Shown: positions 9,190 to 18,672, counted from the stretch's first letter. The stretch is 64,000 nt of DNA from Methylobacter sp. (GCA_030699385.1 JAUYMY010000060.1:62001-126000); one strand, 5' to 3'. Notes: generated by a model from the letters alone, not told the origin. Made by a program: numbers and translations.

Positions 9190-9675
9190 ATGAACTCTAA
9201 GCAAGATATAGAAAATTTGCTACAAAAAATTGCGGAGCTTTATGATACAACTCATGATGATATGGATAAAGTTCTCTACTCAAAGATAGCACTATTGGAA
9301 CTTTGTGGTTGGTTAGAAATGACCTTGGATAAGATAGTATTAGAGTATGCGGAACCTAAGCTAACTAATGACTCCAATACTAAGTATTTAAACGATAAAA
9401 TAAAGAGCATTTATAGTTTTGAATATTCAAAATTTCGGGATATGTTAATTGCAGTAATAGGAATAATCCGTGTTGAGGGATTAGAAAATCTTTTTGAGTT
9501 ACAGAAGTTAAGGACTGATTTAGGGGAGCTTAAAAAGAAAAGAGATGATTTTGCTCATACAACGGTTATTGTGGGTGCGATGCCTAATATTGATGCACCT
9601 TCAATAACAATTAACAAGTTAAGAACTCTTTATCCTATCTTGCAAGAACTTGAGAGGGAGTTAAATGAAATATAG
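9190..9675 (+). CDS. HEPN-like protein, predicted RNase partner of the DUF262 gene
   Basis: This all-helical protein has 161 residues. A helix-rich N-terminus (LYSKIALLELCGWLEMTLDKIV) is followed by LKKKRDDFAHTTV, which contains R118-x4-H123, the RX4-6H signature of HEPN ribonucleases. The N-terminal part (residues 30-50) resembles the MAE_28990/MAE_18760 HEPN group, which is known to neighbour DUF262 genes; I am recalling that association, not checking it. It lies three bases after the DUF262 gene and shares its AT-rich composition. Predicted role: toxic RNA cleavage controlled by the DUF262 partner. Function is inferred. Confidence 0.6.
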   Translation: MNSKQDIENLLQKIAELYDTTHDDMDKVLYSKIALLELCGWLEMTLDKIVLEYAEPKLTNDSNTKYLNDKIKSIYSFEYSKFRDMLIAVIGIIRVEGLENLFELQKLRTDLGELKKKRDDFAHTTVIVGAMPNIDAPSITINKLRTLYPILQELERELNEI

Positions 9676-9828
9676 GTTGTATTTTGACCTAAAAATAAGG
9701 TGGTAAAAATAAACGCGATAAGCCAAGCCCATTAATCGCGAGCTATGCGCGTCCTTCGTCAGCCCATCCTATTAATTTTCATGTACGACTCGTAACTTGC
9801 AAGATGGTAGCAAGTAGCCTAGATGAAG

Positions 9829-9900
9829 CGTAGCGGAATCTGGGGCAGTTTTTCTAGTTCCCACGCGCCGCGTGGGAACTAGAAAAATAGGAAATATCTC
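9829..9900. repeat. REP-like element with a perfect 39-base palindrome
   Basis: Bases 9849-9887 form a perfect hairpin: a 19-base arm (TTTTTCTAGTTCCCACGCG) and its exact complement around one central base. It is preceded by CGTAGCGGAATCTGGGGCAG and followed by ATAGGAAATATCTC, which leads into an antitoxin gene. Bases 10488-10583 share both flanks but not the palindrome, so the element and the following gene start have been duplicated. The A- and T-rich outer arms could also terminate transcription in either direction. Confidence 0.7.
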
Positions 9901-10170
9901 ATGCAAGCCTACTATGAAATAGAAACTGATATTACGGCTAATCATCAATTACATATTCAACTGCCCGACAGTATCCCCCAAGGTCGCGCTAAAATTAAAG
10001 TTATTTATGAAGTAGAAGAAAATACTAAAAGAAAATTTGAAGATACCCCCGCTTTTAATATGTGGAAAGATAGAAACGACATGACAGATGTAGGGGGGGT
10101 ATGTTGCTCAATTAAGAAAGCAAAGATAACAAGATGTTTATGTCACGCTGTAGCGTTACAACAATTGTAA
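9901..10170 (+). pseudogene. VapB-like antitoxin with a +1 frameshift in a G-run
   Basis: The first 32 residues (MQAYYEIETDITANHQ...) are nearly identical to the antitoxin at 10584. After residue 64 the frame meets seven G's (10093-10099) and continues into an unnatural tail. Removing one G restores GGYVAQLRKQR and a stop at 10127-10129, an ordinary 75-residue antitoxin ending. The gene is therefore frameshifted, phase-variable, or affected by a homopolymer sequencing error. No toxin gene follows directly. Confidence 0.65.
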
Positions 10171-10195
10171 CGATATGAATATGCGAGAAAATATC

Positions 10196-10426
10196 ATGAT
10201 AACGAAAGCAGATTTAAAACAAGAAATTGAGCAATTAGACGACAATTATTTAGACTTGATCTTTCGTTTATTGCAACAGTTTCCACATCAAAAAAATAAG
10301 CCTGACCTTTTGGCGTGTTCTCGCCCTATCCATTATCCAGACAATGAAGTGAGTGATGGCATGGCATTTACTGATATTGAAAACGCTACTGAATATGGCA
10401 AACAATTAAGAATCTCGGCATGGTAA
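10196..10426 (+). CDS. Small protein, likely antitoxin upstream of a truncated PIN toxin
   Basis: The 76-residue acidic protein starts MITKADLKQEIEQLDDNYL and ends YGKQLRISAW. I do not recognise a named family. Its size, charge and position, seven bases before the remnant of a PIN-domain gene (10434-10502), point to an antitoxin. The ATG at 10196 is favoured over 10175 because MITKADL is a natural N-terminus. Confidence 0.5.
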   Translation: MITKADLKQEIEQLDDNYLDLIFRLLQQFPHQKNKPDLLACSRPIHYPDNEVSDGMAFTDIENATEYGKQLRISAW

Positions 10427-10433
10427 AAAAATA

Positions 10434-10502
10434 ATGGCTGATTATTTACTTTGCGATATTTGCGTAATTATTGACACTATTAATGGTCGTAGCGGAATCT
10501 AG
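10434..10502 (+). pseudogene. Truncated PIN-domain toxin (N-terminal remnant)
   Basis: The 22-codon frame MADYLLCDICVIIDTINGRS has the look of a PIN-domain N-terminus, with the first catalytic Asp in LLCD.CVIID. It stops abruptly where sequence shared with the repeat at 9829 begins (10488). The repeat and antitoxin duplication appears to have cut off the rest of the toxin gene, leaving the antitoxin at 10196 without a partner. Confidence 0.5.
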
Positions 10503-10685
10503 GGCAGTTTTCCAAAAAATAATGGTTTTCCCACATTCCGCTTTGCTCGAATGGGCTACCAATAAACTCATAGGAAATATCTCATGCAAGCCTACTATGA
10601 AATAGAAACTGATATTACTGCTAACCATCAATTACATATTCAACTGCCCGACAGTATTCCCCAAGGTCGCGCTAAAATCGCGGTT
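10488..10685. repeat. Second copy of the duplicated repeat plus antitoxin 5' end
   Basis: This segment repeats 9829 to about 10000: CGTAGCGGAATCT, GGGCAGTTTT, a different spacer, then ATAGGAAATATCTCATGCAAGCC and roughly 95 bases of antitoxin coding sequence with only three mismatches. The spacer here is not palindromic. Confidence 0.7.
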
Positions 10686-10829
10686 ATTTATGAATTAGCT
10701 GAATGGCAACAACCGAAAAAATTAGGTAGTTATTTACACCAGCACGTTATGGAACTGACTGGTGGTGTTGAATTAGAGTTACCAGAGCGTTCACTGCCGC
10801 GTCCTGCCCCTGATTTTTCAGATTTATGA
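10584..10829 (+). CDS. VapB-like antitoxin
   Basis: The 81-residue antitoxin shares its first 32 residues with the broken copy at 9901 but has a different C-terminus (HQHVMELTGGVELELPERS). The N-terminal half looks like a short DNA-binding beta domain, and the acidic, proline-rich tail should bind the PIN toxin. Its stop overlaps the toxin start by four bases (ATGA), the normal vapBC arrangement. It is expected to autorepress with its toxin. Confidence 0.75.
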   Translation: MQAYYEIETDITANHQLHIQLPDSIPQGRAKIAVIYELAEWQQPKKLGSYLHQHVMELTGGVELELPERSLPRPAPDFSDL

Positions 10830-11242
10830 TATTACTCGACACTAATATTATTTCTGAGTTAATGCGACCAGAGCCTAATCAAGCGGTTATTGAATGGTTA
10901 GATGAACAAGTTGTCGAACAATTATTTCTTCCTGCTATTGCTAAGGCTGAAATTGAAACAGGTATTGCAATTTTAGATGACGGTAAACGCAAGCAATCCT
11001 TATTAAAAGCCGCTGAATTTATTTTTATAAACTTTACTAACCGTTGTTTGCCATTCGATGTTAAGACTGCCAGTCATTATGCGAACATCATTGCTGTTAC
11101 GAAAAAACAAGGTCGTCCTATGAGTGTTGAAGATGCTCAGATTGAGGCGATTGCGATACAACACGCAGCAACATTGGCTACGCGTCATGTAGCGGATTTT
11201 GATTTTTTAGTGGGGCTTGAATTTAATCAATCCATTCAATGA
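10826..11242 (+). CDS. VapC/FitB-type PIN-domain toxin
   Basis: This 138-residue PIN-domain endoribonuclease begins MILLDTNIISELMRPEP. Acidic residues expected to bind metal are D5, E42/E44, D103 (SVEDAQIEAIA) and D124/D126 (HVADFDFL). The sequence most resembles FitB-type toxins. Targets of such toxins are usually tRNA or rRNA; the target here is unknown. It is translationally coupled to the antitoxin and ends 40 bases before valS. Confidence 0.87.
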   Translation: MILLDTNIISELMRPEPNQAVIEWLDEQVVEQLFLPAIAKAEIETGIAILDDGKRKQSLLKAAEFIFINFTNRCLPFDVKTASHYANIIAVTKKQGRPMSVEDAQIEAIAIQHAATLATRHVADFDFLVGLEFNQSIQ

Positions 11243-11282
11243 TAAACTTTAACAACATATATAACTAACAACCGAGTCACAC

Positions 11283-14093
11283 ATGGAAAAAACATATTCA
11301 CCTCACGCGATTGAACAACGCTGGTACGACACTTGGGAAGCGAACGATTATTTCTCCGCTAAACCTGCCGATGAGTCTTATTGCATCATGATCCCGCCGC
11401 CGAATGTTACGGGTAGTTTGCACATGGGCCACGCATTTCAGGACACTATCATGGATGCGCTGATCCGCTATCACCGCATGAAAGGCTGCAGCACCTTGTG
11501 GCAAGCGGGTACCGATCATGCCGGTATCGCCACGCAAATGGTGGTGGAGCGTTTGTGTAATGCCGACGGCCAGACCCGTCACGATCTCGGTCGTGAAAAG
11601 TTTCTGGAAAAAGTCTGGCAATGGAAGGAAGAATCGGGCGGCACCATTACCCGTCAATTACGCCGCATGGGCTCTTCGTTGGACTGGAAACGGGAACGCT
11701 TTACGATGGACGAAGGCATGTCCGATGCCGTACAGGAAGTGTTTGTCCGTCTGTATGAAGAGGGTCTAATTTATCGCGGCAAACGCTTGGTCAATTGGGA
11801 TCCGGTTTTGCATACCGCCGTGTCCGACCTGGAAGTGTTGTCGGAAGAAGAAAACGGTTTTATGTGGCATTTGCGCTATCCGCTATCGAACGGCCAAGGC
11901 CATTTGATTGTGGCGACTACCCGCCCTGAAACCATGCTCGCCGATGCCGCAGTAGCGATACATTCCAGCGATGAACGCTATAAACATTTGCTCGGCGAGT
12001 TCGTGACGCTGCCGCTAACCGGCCGCCGCATTCCGATTATTGCCGATGACTATGTCGATCCTGAATTCGGCACCGGCTGCGTCAAAATCACCCCGGCTCA
12101 CGATTTTAACGATTACGAAGTGTGGACGCGCCACCGTCATACCTCGGCTATTCAGGATTTACCGCATGGCGGTTTGATCAATTTGTTTACCGTTGATGCG
12201 GCAATACGCGCTAACGAAGATAACGAACATAATTTAATCCCTGCCCAATACGTTGGTTTGGATCGTTTTGCCGCGCGCAAACAAATTGTTGCCGATCTTG
12301 AGGCGGCAGGTTTGCTGGAAAAAATCGTTGATCATAAGTTAATGGTGCCGCGAGGCGATCGCACTAACAGTGTCATCGAACCGCTGTTGACCGATCAATG
12401 GTATGTCCGCGTTGCGCCGTTGGCCGAACCTGCGATTGCCGCTGTCGAAAACGGCGACATTAAATTTGTGCCGGATAACTGGAAAAATACCTATTTCGAG
12501 TGGATGCGCAACATCCAGGATTGGTGTATTTCACGGCAAATCTGGTGGGGACACCGTATTCCCGCTTGGTATGACGAAATGGGCAATGTCTATGTCGGCA
12601 ATTCCGAGCAGGCTATTCGCGCTAAACACAAGCTGCCGGACGATTTTGTGCTGAATCAGGATGAAGACGTGTTGGACACTTGGTTTTCATCGGCATTGTG
12701 GCCTTTTTCTACCTTGGGCTGGCCGGAACAAACTCCTGAATTAGCCAAGCATTATCCGACTAGCGTACTGGTGACCGGTTTTGACATCATTTTCTTCTGG
12801 GTGGCCAGGATGATTATGATGGGGCTGAAATTTCAGGGCGAAGTGCCGTTTAAAGAAGTCTATATCCATGGTTTGGTGCGTGATGCCGAAGGGCAAAAAA
12901 TGTCCAAATCCAAAGGCAACGTACTCGACCCGATTGACATCATCGACGGTATAGGTCTGGAAGATTTGGTGGCAAAACGCATTTCCGGCATGATGCAGCC
13001 GCATTTGGCCAAGAAAATCGAGCAGGATACGCGCAAACATTTTCCGGACGGCATACAGTCTTACGGCACCGATGCCTTGCGTTTTACTTTTGCTTCATTG
13101 GCATCGACCGGCCGCGATATTCGTTTCGATCTGGCGCGTACCGAAGGTTACCGCAATTTCTGCAATAAATTATGGAATGCGGCGCGTTTCGTGTTGATGA
13201 ACACAGAAGGACAGGATAACGGCCTGTCCGGCGAACCTTGTCAGTACAGTCAGGTCGACCGCTGGATCACCTCGCGTTTGCATCAGGTGACGACAGTGAC
13301 GGCTAACGCCATCGAAAATTACCGTTTTGATTTGGCGGCTCAGGCGATTTATGACTTCACCTGGAATGAATACTGCGACTGGTATCTGGAGTTGGCAAAA
13401 ATATCTTTGCACTCGAATAATGCCGCATTGCAGCGTGGCACCCGTAAAACGTTGTTGACGGTTTTGGAATCGATTTTGCGTTTGGCGCATCCGATCATGC
13501 CGTTTATTACCGAAGAAATCTGGCAGCGCGTTGCGCCGCTGGCTGGAACTGCAGGCGACACTATTATGTTGCAGCCGTATCCGGTCGCCGATGAAGCGCT
13601 GATTAATAACAAGGCCATCGCTGAAATCGATTGGGTGATGAGTTTTATTCTGGGTGTGCGCCGTATTCGCGGCGAAATGAATATCGCCCCCGGCAAACCG
13701 CTGCCGGTGTTGCTGCAAAACGGCACTTATTCAGACCAACAAAGTCTGGACAACAATCTGATGTATTTGCAAAAACTGGGCAGACTGGAATCAATTATCT
13801 GGCTAAATAGCAAAGAAAGCGCACCGGAATCAGCGATGGCGCTGGTAGGCGATATGAAGATTCTGATCCCGATGGCCGGGTTAATCGACAAGGAAGCCGA
13901 ATTGGCGCGACTGGATAAGGAAATACAAAAAATCAACAACGACCTGCCCAGAGTTGAAGGCAAGTTAAACAACCCAACTTTTGTCGATAAAGCGCCGCAA
14001 GAAGTGATCGATAAAGAAAAAGCCAAGTTGGTTGATTTACAGTCGATGTTGAAAAATCTTGAGCAACAACAGCGCAAAATCCAGTCGTTATAA
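11283..14093 (+). CDS. valS: Valyl-tRNA synthetase
   Basis: This class I synthetase charges tRNA-Val in the cytoplasm. The 936-residue protein has [14 protein letters not shown] with the HIGH-type motif near residue 46, the editing (CP1) domain, MSKSKGNV near residue 538, an anticodon-binding helical domain, and the C-terminal coiled coil (about 870-936) typical of bacterial ValRS. It is intact despite the insertion of accessory DNA between it and holC. Confidence 0.97.
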   Translation: MEKTYSPHAIEQRWYDTWEANDYFSAKPADESYCIMIPPPNVTGSLHMGHAFQDTIMDALIRYHRMKGCSTLWQAGTDHAGIATQMVVERLCNADGQTRHDLGREKFLEKVWQWKEESGGTITRQLRRMGSSLDWKRERFTMDEGMSDAVQEVFVRLYEEGLIYRGKRLVNWDPVLHTAVSDLEVLSEEENGFMWHLRYPLSNGQGHLIVATTRPETMLADAAVAIHSSDERYKHLLGEFVTLPLTGRRIPIIADDYVDPEFGTGCVKITPAHDFNDYEVWTRHRHTSAIQDLPHGGLINLFTVDAAIRANEDNEHNLIPAQYVGLDRFAARKQIVADLEAAGLLEKIVDHKLMVPRGDRTNSVIEPLLTDQWYVRVAPLAEPAIAAVENGDIKFVPDNWKNTYFEWMRNIQDWCISRQIWWGHRIPAWYDEMGNVYVGNSEQAIRAKHKLPDDFVLNQDEDVLDTWFSSALWPFSTLGWPEQTPELAKHYPTSVLVTGFDIIFFWVARMIMMGLKFQGEVPFKEVYIHGLVRDAEGQKMSKSKGNVLDPIDIIDGIGLEDLVAKRISGMMQPHLAKKIEQDTRKHFPDGIQSYGTDALRFTFASLASTGRDIRFDLARTEGYRNFCNKLWNAARFVLMNTEGQDNGLSGEPCQYSQVDRWITSRLHQVTTVTANAIENYRFDLAAQAIYDFTWNEYCDWYLELAKISLHSNNAALQRGTRKTLLTVLESILRLAHPIMPFITEEIWQRVAPLAGTAGDTIMLQPYPVADEALINNKAIAEIDWVMSFILGVRRIRGEMNIAPGKPLPVLLQNGTYSDQQSLDNNLMYLQKLGRLESIIWLNSKESAPESAMALVGDMKILIPMAGLIDKEAELARLDKEIQKINNDLPRVEGKLNNPTFVDKAPQEVIDKEKAKLVDLQSMLKNLEQQQRKIQSL

Positions 14094-14101
14094 GGAAGAG
14101 C

Positions 14102-14165
14102 AGGTTCAAGGTTCAAGGGCAAGGAAAGCGGGCGGCTTAACCTTGCTTCCTTGAACCTTGAACCT
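14102..14165. terminator. Long hairpin downstream of valS (repeat family C)
   Basis: A 17-base arm AGGTTCAAGGTTCAAGG (14102-14118) pairs exactly with 14149-14165, and GCAAGG/CCTTGC extends the stem inward. A TTTTT follows on the + strand, so it probably ends the valS transcript. Related GTTCAAGGCTAAAGGC or GGCGAAAGG sequences occur at 46570-46625, 48027-48071 and 54778-54832. Confidence 0.65.
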
Positions 14166-14215
14166 TTTTAACCTATATTTGCCAAAACAACCGACAAATC
14201 AACCCTTATATTAAT

Positions 14216-15928
14216 ATGAATAGTGCATCGACAAATTCACAATTTAGCGGACTTATTTCGTGCTTGATTGAAAAAGGTTTGCTAACCCAGAGTGATGCGC
14301 AAACCTATAGTCAAGAAGCGCAAAAAAACCGCATCCCGTTAATTCGCTATTTGGTTACCAACAAACTGGTTGACAGTAAAGCTGTGGCACGCGAGGCTTC
14401 AATTGAATTCGGTGTGCCTTTTTTCGATCTTAATGCCATTGATTGCCGCAAACTACCGATTAATTTGGTGGGTGAAAAGCTGGTGCGCAAATGCCATGCG
14501 CTGCCGCTGTTTATCCGGGGCAAAACGCTGTTTGTTGCCATATCGGATCCTGCCAATTTTCATGCGCTCGACGACATTAAATTCCACAGCCGTCTCAATC
14601 CTGAAGCCATTTTGGTTGAAGAAGACAAGCTGATAAAAGCCATCGAAGTGGCCTTGGAAGCGGCCGATAATTCGATGACCGAGATGCTCGATGCCGATCT
14701 CGATAATCTGGACATCACCGGCGGCGATGAGGATGCCAATAAGGTTGAAGTCAACTCAGATATTGATGACGCGCCGATTGTGCGTTACGTCAACAAGATT
14801 TTGCTCGACTCAATCAAGCAGGGGGTTTCCGATATACACATGGAACCCTATGAAAAAACCTTCCGTATCCGCTACCGCTCGGATGGCATATTGCGTCAGG
14901 TGGCATCGCCGCCGCCCAGCATCGCTAATCGCTTGGTATCGCGGCTGAAGGTTATGTCTAAAATGGATATTGCCGAGCGCCGGGTGCCGCAGGATGGTCG
15001 TATCAAAATGACCTTGTCCAAGAACCGTGCCATCGATTTCCGGGTCAATACCTGTCCTACGCTGTTTGGCGAAAAAGTCGTGTTGCGTATTTTGGACCCC
15101 ACCAGTGCCCAGTTGGGTATTGAAAAACTGGGTTTTGAGCCTGAACAACAGCGCATTTTCCTTGAAGCGATTAATAAGCCTTATGGTCTGGTGCTGGTAA
15201 CAGGGCCTACCGGTAGCGGTAAAACGGTAACCCTGTATACCGGCTTGAACATCCTCAACACCATAGAGCGCAACATTTCCACGGCGGAAGATCCGGTGGA
15301 AATTACCGTGGAAGGTATCAATCAGGTCAATATGAATCCCAAAGCCGGCTTGACCTTTGCCAGCGCGTTGCGGGCCTTTTTACGACAAGATCCCGACATC
15401 ATCATGGTCGGCGAAATCCGGGATTTGGAAACTGCCGAAATTGCCGTTAAAGCCGCGCAAACAGGCCATTTGGTGTTATCTACGCTGCATACCAACGACG
15501 CGCCGCAAACCTTGAACCGGCTGCTGCAAATGGGTATTCCTGCTTTCAATATTATTTCTGCGGTCAATTTAATTATGGCGCAACGCTTGGGGCGGCGGCT
15601 GTGCGAACATTGTAAAATCCCGGCCGAATTCCCTGACAAAATATTGCTCAGTGCAGGCTTTAAACAAGAAGAGTTGCGTGATCTTAAAATTTTCAGCGCA
15701 GTCGGCTGCGATCACTGTACTAATGGCTATAAAGGCCGGGTCGGTGTGTATCAGGTGCTGACATTGACCGATAAAATGCGCACACTGATACTCAACGGCG
15801 GCAATACGGATCAATTAGCCGAGTGCGCCTTGGCTGAAGGTTTTAATGATTTGCGCAGATCCGGGTTAAATAAAGTGCGCATGGGTGTCACCAGTCTGGA
15901 AGAAATCGACCGAATTACTAAGGAATAA
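14216..15928 (+). CDS. pilB: Type IV pilus assembly ATPase PilB
   Basis: PilB is the cytoplasmic hexameric motor that polymerises pilins. The 570-residue protein has an N-terminal GspE_N/MshEN domain (about 1-150), a Walker A loop GPTGSGKT near residue 330, the Asp box and Walker B region DPDIIMVGEIRD, a His box (TGHLVLSTLHTNDA), and a tetracysteine zinc site (CEHC near 462 and CDHC near 498). It is followed two bases later by pilC and then pilD, the conserved order. MshEN domains can bind c-di-GMP; whether this one does is not clear by eye. Confidence 0.95.
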   Translation: MNSASTNSQFSGLISCLIEKGLLTQSDAQTYSQEAQKNRIPLIRYLVTNKLVDSKAVAREASIEFGVPFFDLNAIDCRKLPINLVGEKLVRKCHALPLFIRGKTLFVAISDPANFHALDDIKFHSRLNPEAILVEEDKLIKAIEVALEAADNSMTEMLDADLDNLDITGGDEDANKVEVNSDIDDAPIVRYVNKILLDSIKQGVSDIHMEPYEKTFRIRYRSDGILRQVASPPPSIANRLVSRLKVMSKMDIAERRVPQDGRIKMTLSKNRAIDFRVNTCPTLFGEKVVLRILDPTSAQLGIEKLGFEPEQQRIFLEAINKPYGLVLVTGPTGSGKTVTLYTGLNILNTIERNISTAEDPVEITVEGINQVNMNPKAGLTFASALRAFLRQDPDIIMVGEIRDLETAEIAVKAAQTGHLVLSTLHTNDAPQTLNRLLQMGIPAFNIISAVNLIMAQRLGRRLCEHCKIPAEFPDKILLSAGFKQEELRDLKIFSAVGCDHCTNGYKGRVGVYQVLTLTDKMRTLILNGGNTDQLAECALAEGFNDLRRSGLNKVRMGVTSLEEIDRITKE

Positions 15929-15930
15929 AC

Positions 15931-17151
15931 ATGGCAGAACAAAGCGAACAAATAGATTTCGTCTGGGCGGGCACCGACAAAAATAAACAAAAAGCCGGCG
16001 GCATCATTTCGGCAAAAAGCGAAACCATTGCCAAAACCGAGCTGAGGCGGCAGGGCTACCGGGTTATCAAATTCAAGAAAAAGCCTAAACCATTATTTAG
16101 CGCCAAGGTTCAAGCCATTACGCCGGGCGACATTGCCATTTTTACCCGGCAGTTATCAACGATGCTGAAAGCCGGTGTGCCGCTGGTTCAGTCTTTCGAT
16201 ATTGTCGGCAAAGGCCACGACAATGCCAGCATGGAAAAGTTGTTGATGGGCATTAAAGCCGACATTGAAGGCGGCGATACCTTGGCCCAGGCGCTGAATA
16301 AAAAATCACTGTATTTTGATGAATTAACCTGCAACTTGGTTGAGGCGGGCGAACAGGCTGGGGTGTTGGAAACCCTGCTGGATAAAATCGCCACCTACAA
16401 AGAAAAAACCGAGTCAATGAAGAAAAAGATCAAAAAGGCGCTGACTTACCCGATTGCGGTTATTGTCGTTGCCTTTGTGGTCACCACCATCCTGTTGATT
16501 TTTGTGGTGCCGGTATTTGACGATATGTTCAAAAGCTTCGGTGCCGATTTGCCCGCCTTCACCAAAATGGTGGTCAGTATGTCCGAATGGATGCAGGCTT
16601 GGTGGTATGTCGTGGTCGGCATTGTTGTCGCTACGGTTTATACCTTCGGCTATTTTAAAAAACGTTCCAAGGCCTTCAACCATTTTCTCGATAAAACCCT
16701 GTTGAAAATACCAGTGGTTGGTCTGATTTTGAACAAGTCGGCGGTGGCGCGCTTTGCCAGAACCTTGGCGACGATGTCCGCTGCCGGCGTGCCGTTGGTC
16801 GAGGCGCTGGAATCTGTGGCCGGTGCTTGCGGTAATATCATTTACACCGAGGCGGTGTTAAAAATGCGTGAGGATGTGGCCACCGGCCAGCGCCTGCAAT
16901 TTGCCATGCAGCAAGTCGATCTTTGGCCGAACATGGTGGTGCAAATGGTCGCCATCGGCGAAGAATCAGGTGCGATGGATTCTATGTTACTGAAAGTTGC
17001 TGACTTTTACGACGAAGAAGTCGATAACCTGGTTGATAACCTGAGCAGTCTGATGGAACCTATCATCATGGTGATTTTGGGCATCCTGGTCGGCGGCCTG
17101 ATTGTCGCGATGTACTTGCCGATCTTTAAAATGGGCGCGGCGGTTGGCTAA
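15931..17151 (+). CDS. pilC: Type IV pilus inner-membrane platform protein PilC
   Basis: PilC is the inner-membrane platform that couples PilB and PilT motors to pilin assembly. The 406-residue protein contains two T2SSF domains (the first with FTRQLSTMLKAGVPLVQSF, the second with FARTLATMSAAGVPLVEAL) and three membrane helices, the last near the C-terminus (IIMVILGILVGGLIVAMYLP). It lies two bases after pilB. Confidence 0.95.
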   Translation: MAEQSEQIDFVWAGTDKNKQKAGGIISAKSETIAKTELRRQGYRVIKFKKKPKPLFSAKVQAITPGDIAIFTRQLSTMLKAGVPLVQSFDIVGKGHDNASMEKLLMGIKADIEGGDTLAQALNKKSLYFDELTCNLVEAGEQAGVLETLLDKIATYKEKTESMKKKIKKALTYPIAVIVVAFVVTTILLIFVVPVFDDMFKSFGADLPAFTKMVVSMSEWMQAWWYVVVGIVVATVYTFGYFKKRSKAFNHFLDKTLLKIPVVGLILNKSAVARFARTLATMSAAGVPLVEALESVAGACGNIIYTEAVLKMREDVATGQRLQFAMQQVDLWPNMVVQMVAIGEESGAMDSMLLKVADFYDEEVDNLVDNLSSLMEPIIMVILGILVGGLIVAMYLPIFKMGAAVG

Positions 17152-17185
17152 TCGCCTGATTCAATAAAAAATAAAAAAAACACAA

Positions 17186-18064
17186 ATGCAACAACTTGAT
17201 ATGCTTTTAAATAGTGCTGTGCTGTTTTCAGCGCTGGCCGGTGTGGTCGGCCTACTGGTCGGCAGTTTCCTAAATGTGGTTATTTATCGGCTGCCGATTA
17301 TGATGCAACGGGGCTGGCAAAAGGAATGCCATGACTATCTGCAACTCAGTCCGGAAGGCGTCGTAGAAGAGGTCGAGCCGTTCAATCTGGTTTTGCCTTT
17401 ATCGCGCTGTCCCGCCTGCAATACGCCGATCAAACCGTACCAAAATATTCCGCTGATCAGTTATATTTTTTTAAAAGGCCGCTGCGCCGCCTGCGGCAAT
17501 CCTATTTCCCTGCGTTATCCGGTGATAGAAGCGCTGAGCGCGATTGCATCTATCGCGGTGGCCTGGCATTTTGGCTACGGCGCACAGGCTTTTTTTGCTT
17601 TGCTGCTGACTTGGTCGTTGATTGCACTCATCTTTATCGATATTGATCACCAATTATTGCCGGATTCCATCACCTTGCCGATGCTGTGGCTGGGGCTAGG
17701 TTTAAGTCTTTTTAATGTGTTTACCGATGCCCATGCCGGCATCATCGGCGCTATCGCCGGTTATTTGGCGCTGTGGAGCATTTTTCATTTGTTCAAGCTG
17801 GCAACCGGCAAAGAAGGCATGGGTTATGGCGATTTCAAATTGCTGGCCTTGTTCGGCGCCTGGCTGGGCTGGCAATATTTGCCTATTATCATTTTATTGT
17901 CCTCGCTGGTGGGCGCGGTTATTGGCATCGGCATGATCATTTTCGTCAAACACGATCATAACGTGCCCATTCCGTTCGGCCCCTATCTCGCTGTCGCTGG
18001 ATGGATTGCGCTACTTTGGGGTCACGATCTTAATCAACTCTATTTGTCTACTGTAGGTCTGTAA
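17186..18064 (+). CDS. pilD: Prepilin peptidase / N-methyltransferase PilD
   Basis: PilD cleaves the type III signal of prepilins and pseudopilins at the inner membrane and methylates the new N-terminal residue. The 292-residue polytopic protein has the cytoplasmic zinc site with two CxxC pairs (CPACN and CAACGN) in the first loop. The two catalytic aspartates lie in IDIDHQLLPD and GYGDFKLLA. It lies 34 bases after pilC and four bases before coaE. Confidence 0.95.
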   Translation: MQQLDMLLNSAVLFSALAGVVGLLVGSFLNVVIYRLPIMMQRGWQKECHDYLQLSPEGVVEEVEPFNLVLPLSRCPACNTPIKPYQNIPLISYIFLKGRCAACGNPISLRYPVIEALSAIASIAVAWHFGYGAQAFFALLLTWSLIALIFIDIDHQLLPDSITLPMLWLGLGLSLFNVFTDAHAGIIGAIAGYLALWSIFHLFKLATGKEGMGYGDFKLLALFGAWLGWQYLPIIILLSSLVGAVIGIGMIIFVKHDHNVPIPFGPYLAVAGWIALLWGHDLNQLYLSTVGL

Positions 18065-18068
18065 GGCC

Positions 18069-18671
18069 ATGTTAAAAGTAGGTCTGACCGGTGGCATAGG
18101 CTGCGGTAAATCGACGGTGGCTAAACTTTTTGCCGAGTTAAATGTCCCAATCTTGGATGCCGACATTATCGCCCATCGACTGGTTGAGCCGGGACAACCC
18201 GTACTGGCTCAGATACAGCAAGCCTTTGGCGATGACATCTTAAAACCGGACGGCTCGTTAAATCGCCATCAACTCAGAGAGCTGGTTTTTTCCGACGCCG
18301 AAAAAAAGCAACAACTCGAAGCTATCCTGCATCCGCCGATTTATCAAACCCTGCAAACCGAAATGGCACAGCTGAGCGCGCCGTATTGCATCATCTGCAT
18401 TCCCTTATTATTTGAAACCGACAAGGCTGCTTTCGTCGACCGCGTACTGGTGATTGACTGTGCTGTTGAAATCCAGCTGCAACGCGTTAAGCAGCGCGAC
18501 AAACTGACCGAGACAAGAATACAATCAATAATCGACAATCAGGTGTCGCGCGCCTTCAGAAAAGCCCACGCCGACGACCTGATTGATAACTCGGCTGCCG
18601 ATGATAGACTTGCAGAACAGGTAAAAAAACTGCACAATTTGTACCTTTCTTTAAGCGTCTGTCAGGATTAA
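18069..18671 (+). CDS. coaE: Dephospho-CoA kinase
   Basis: CoaE performs the last step of coenzyme A synthesis, phosphorylating the 3'-hydroxyl of dephospho-CoA. The 200-residue P-loop kinase starts MLKVGLTGGIGCGKSTVAKLF and has DADIIAHRLVEPG and the lid-region PLLFET. Linkage to pilD is conserved in gammaproteobacteria. Confidence 0.95.
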   Translation: MLKVGLTGGIGCGKSTVAKLFAELNVPILDADIIAHRLVEPGQPVLAQIQQAFGDDILKPDGSLNRHQLRELVFSDAEKKQQLEAILHPPIYQTLQTEMAQLSAPYCIICIPLLFETDKAAFVDRVLVIDCAVEIQLQRVKQRDKLTETRIQSIIDNQVSRAFRKAHADDLIDNSAADDRLAEQVKKLHNLYLSLSVCQD

Positions 18672-18672
18672 C

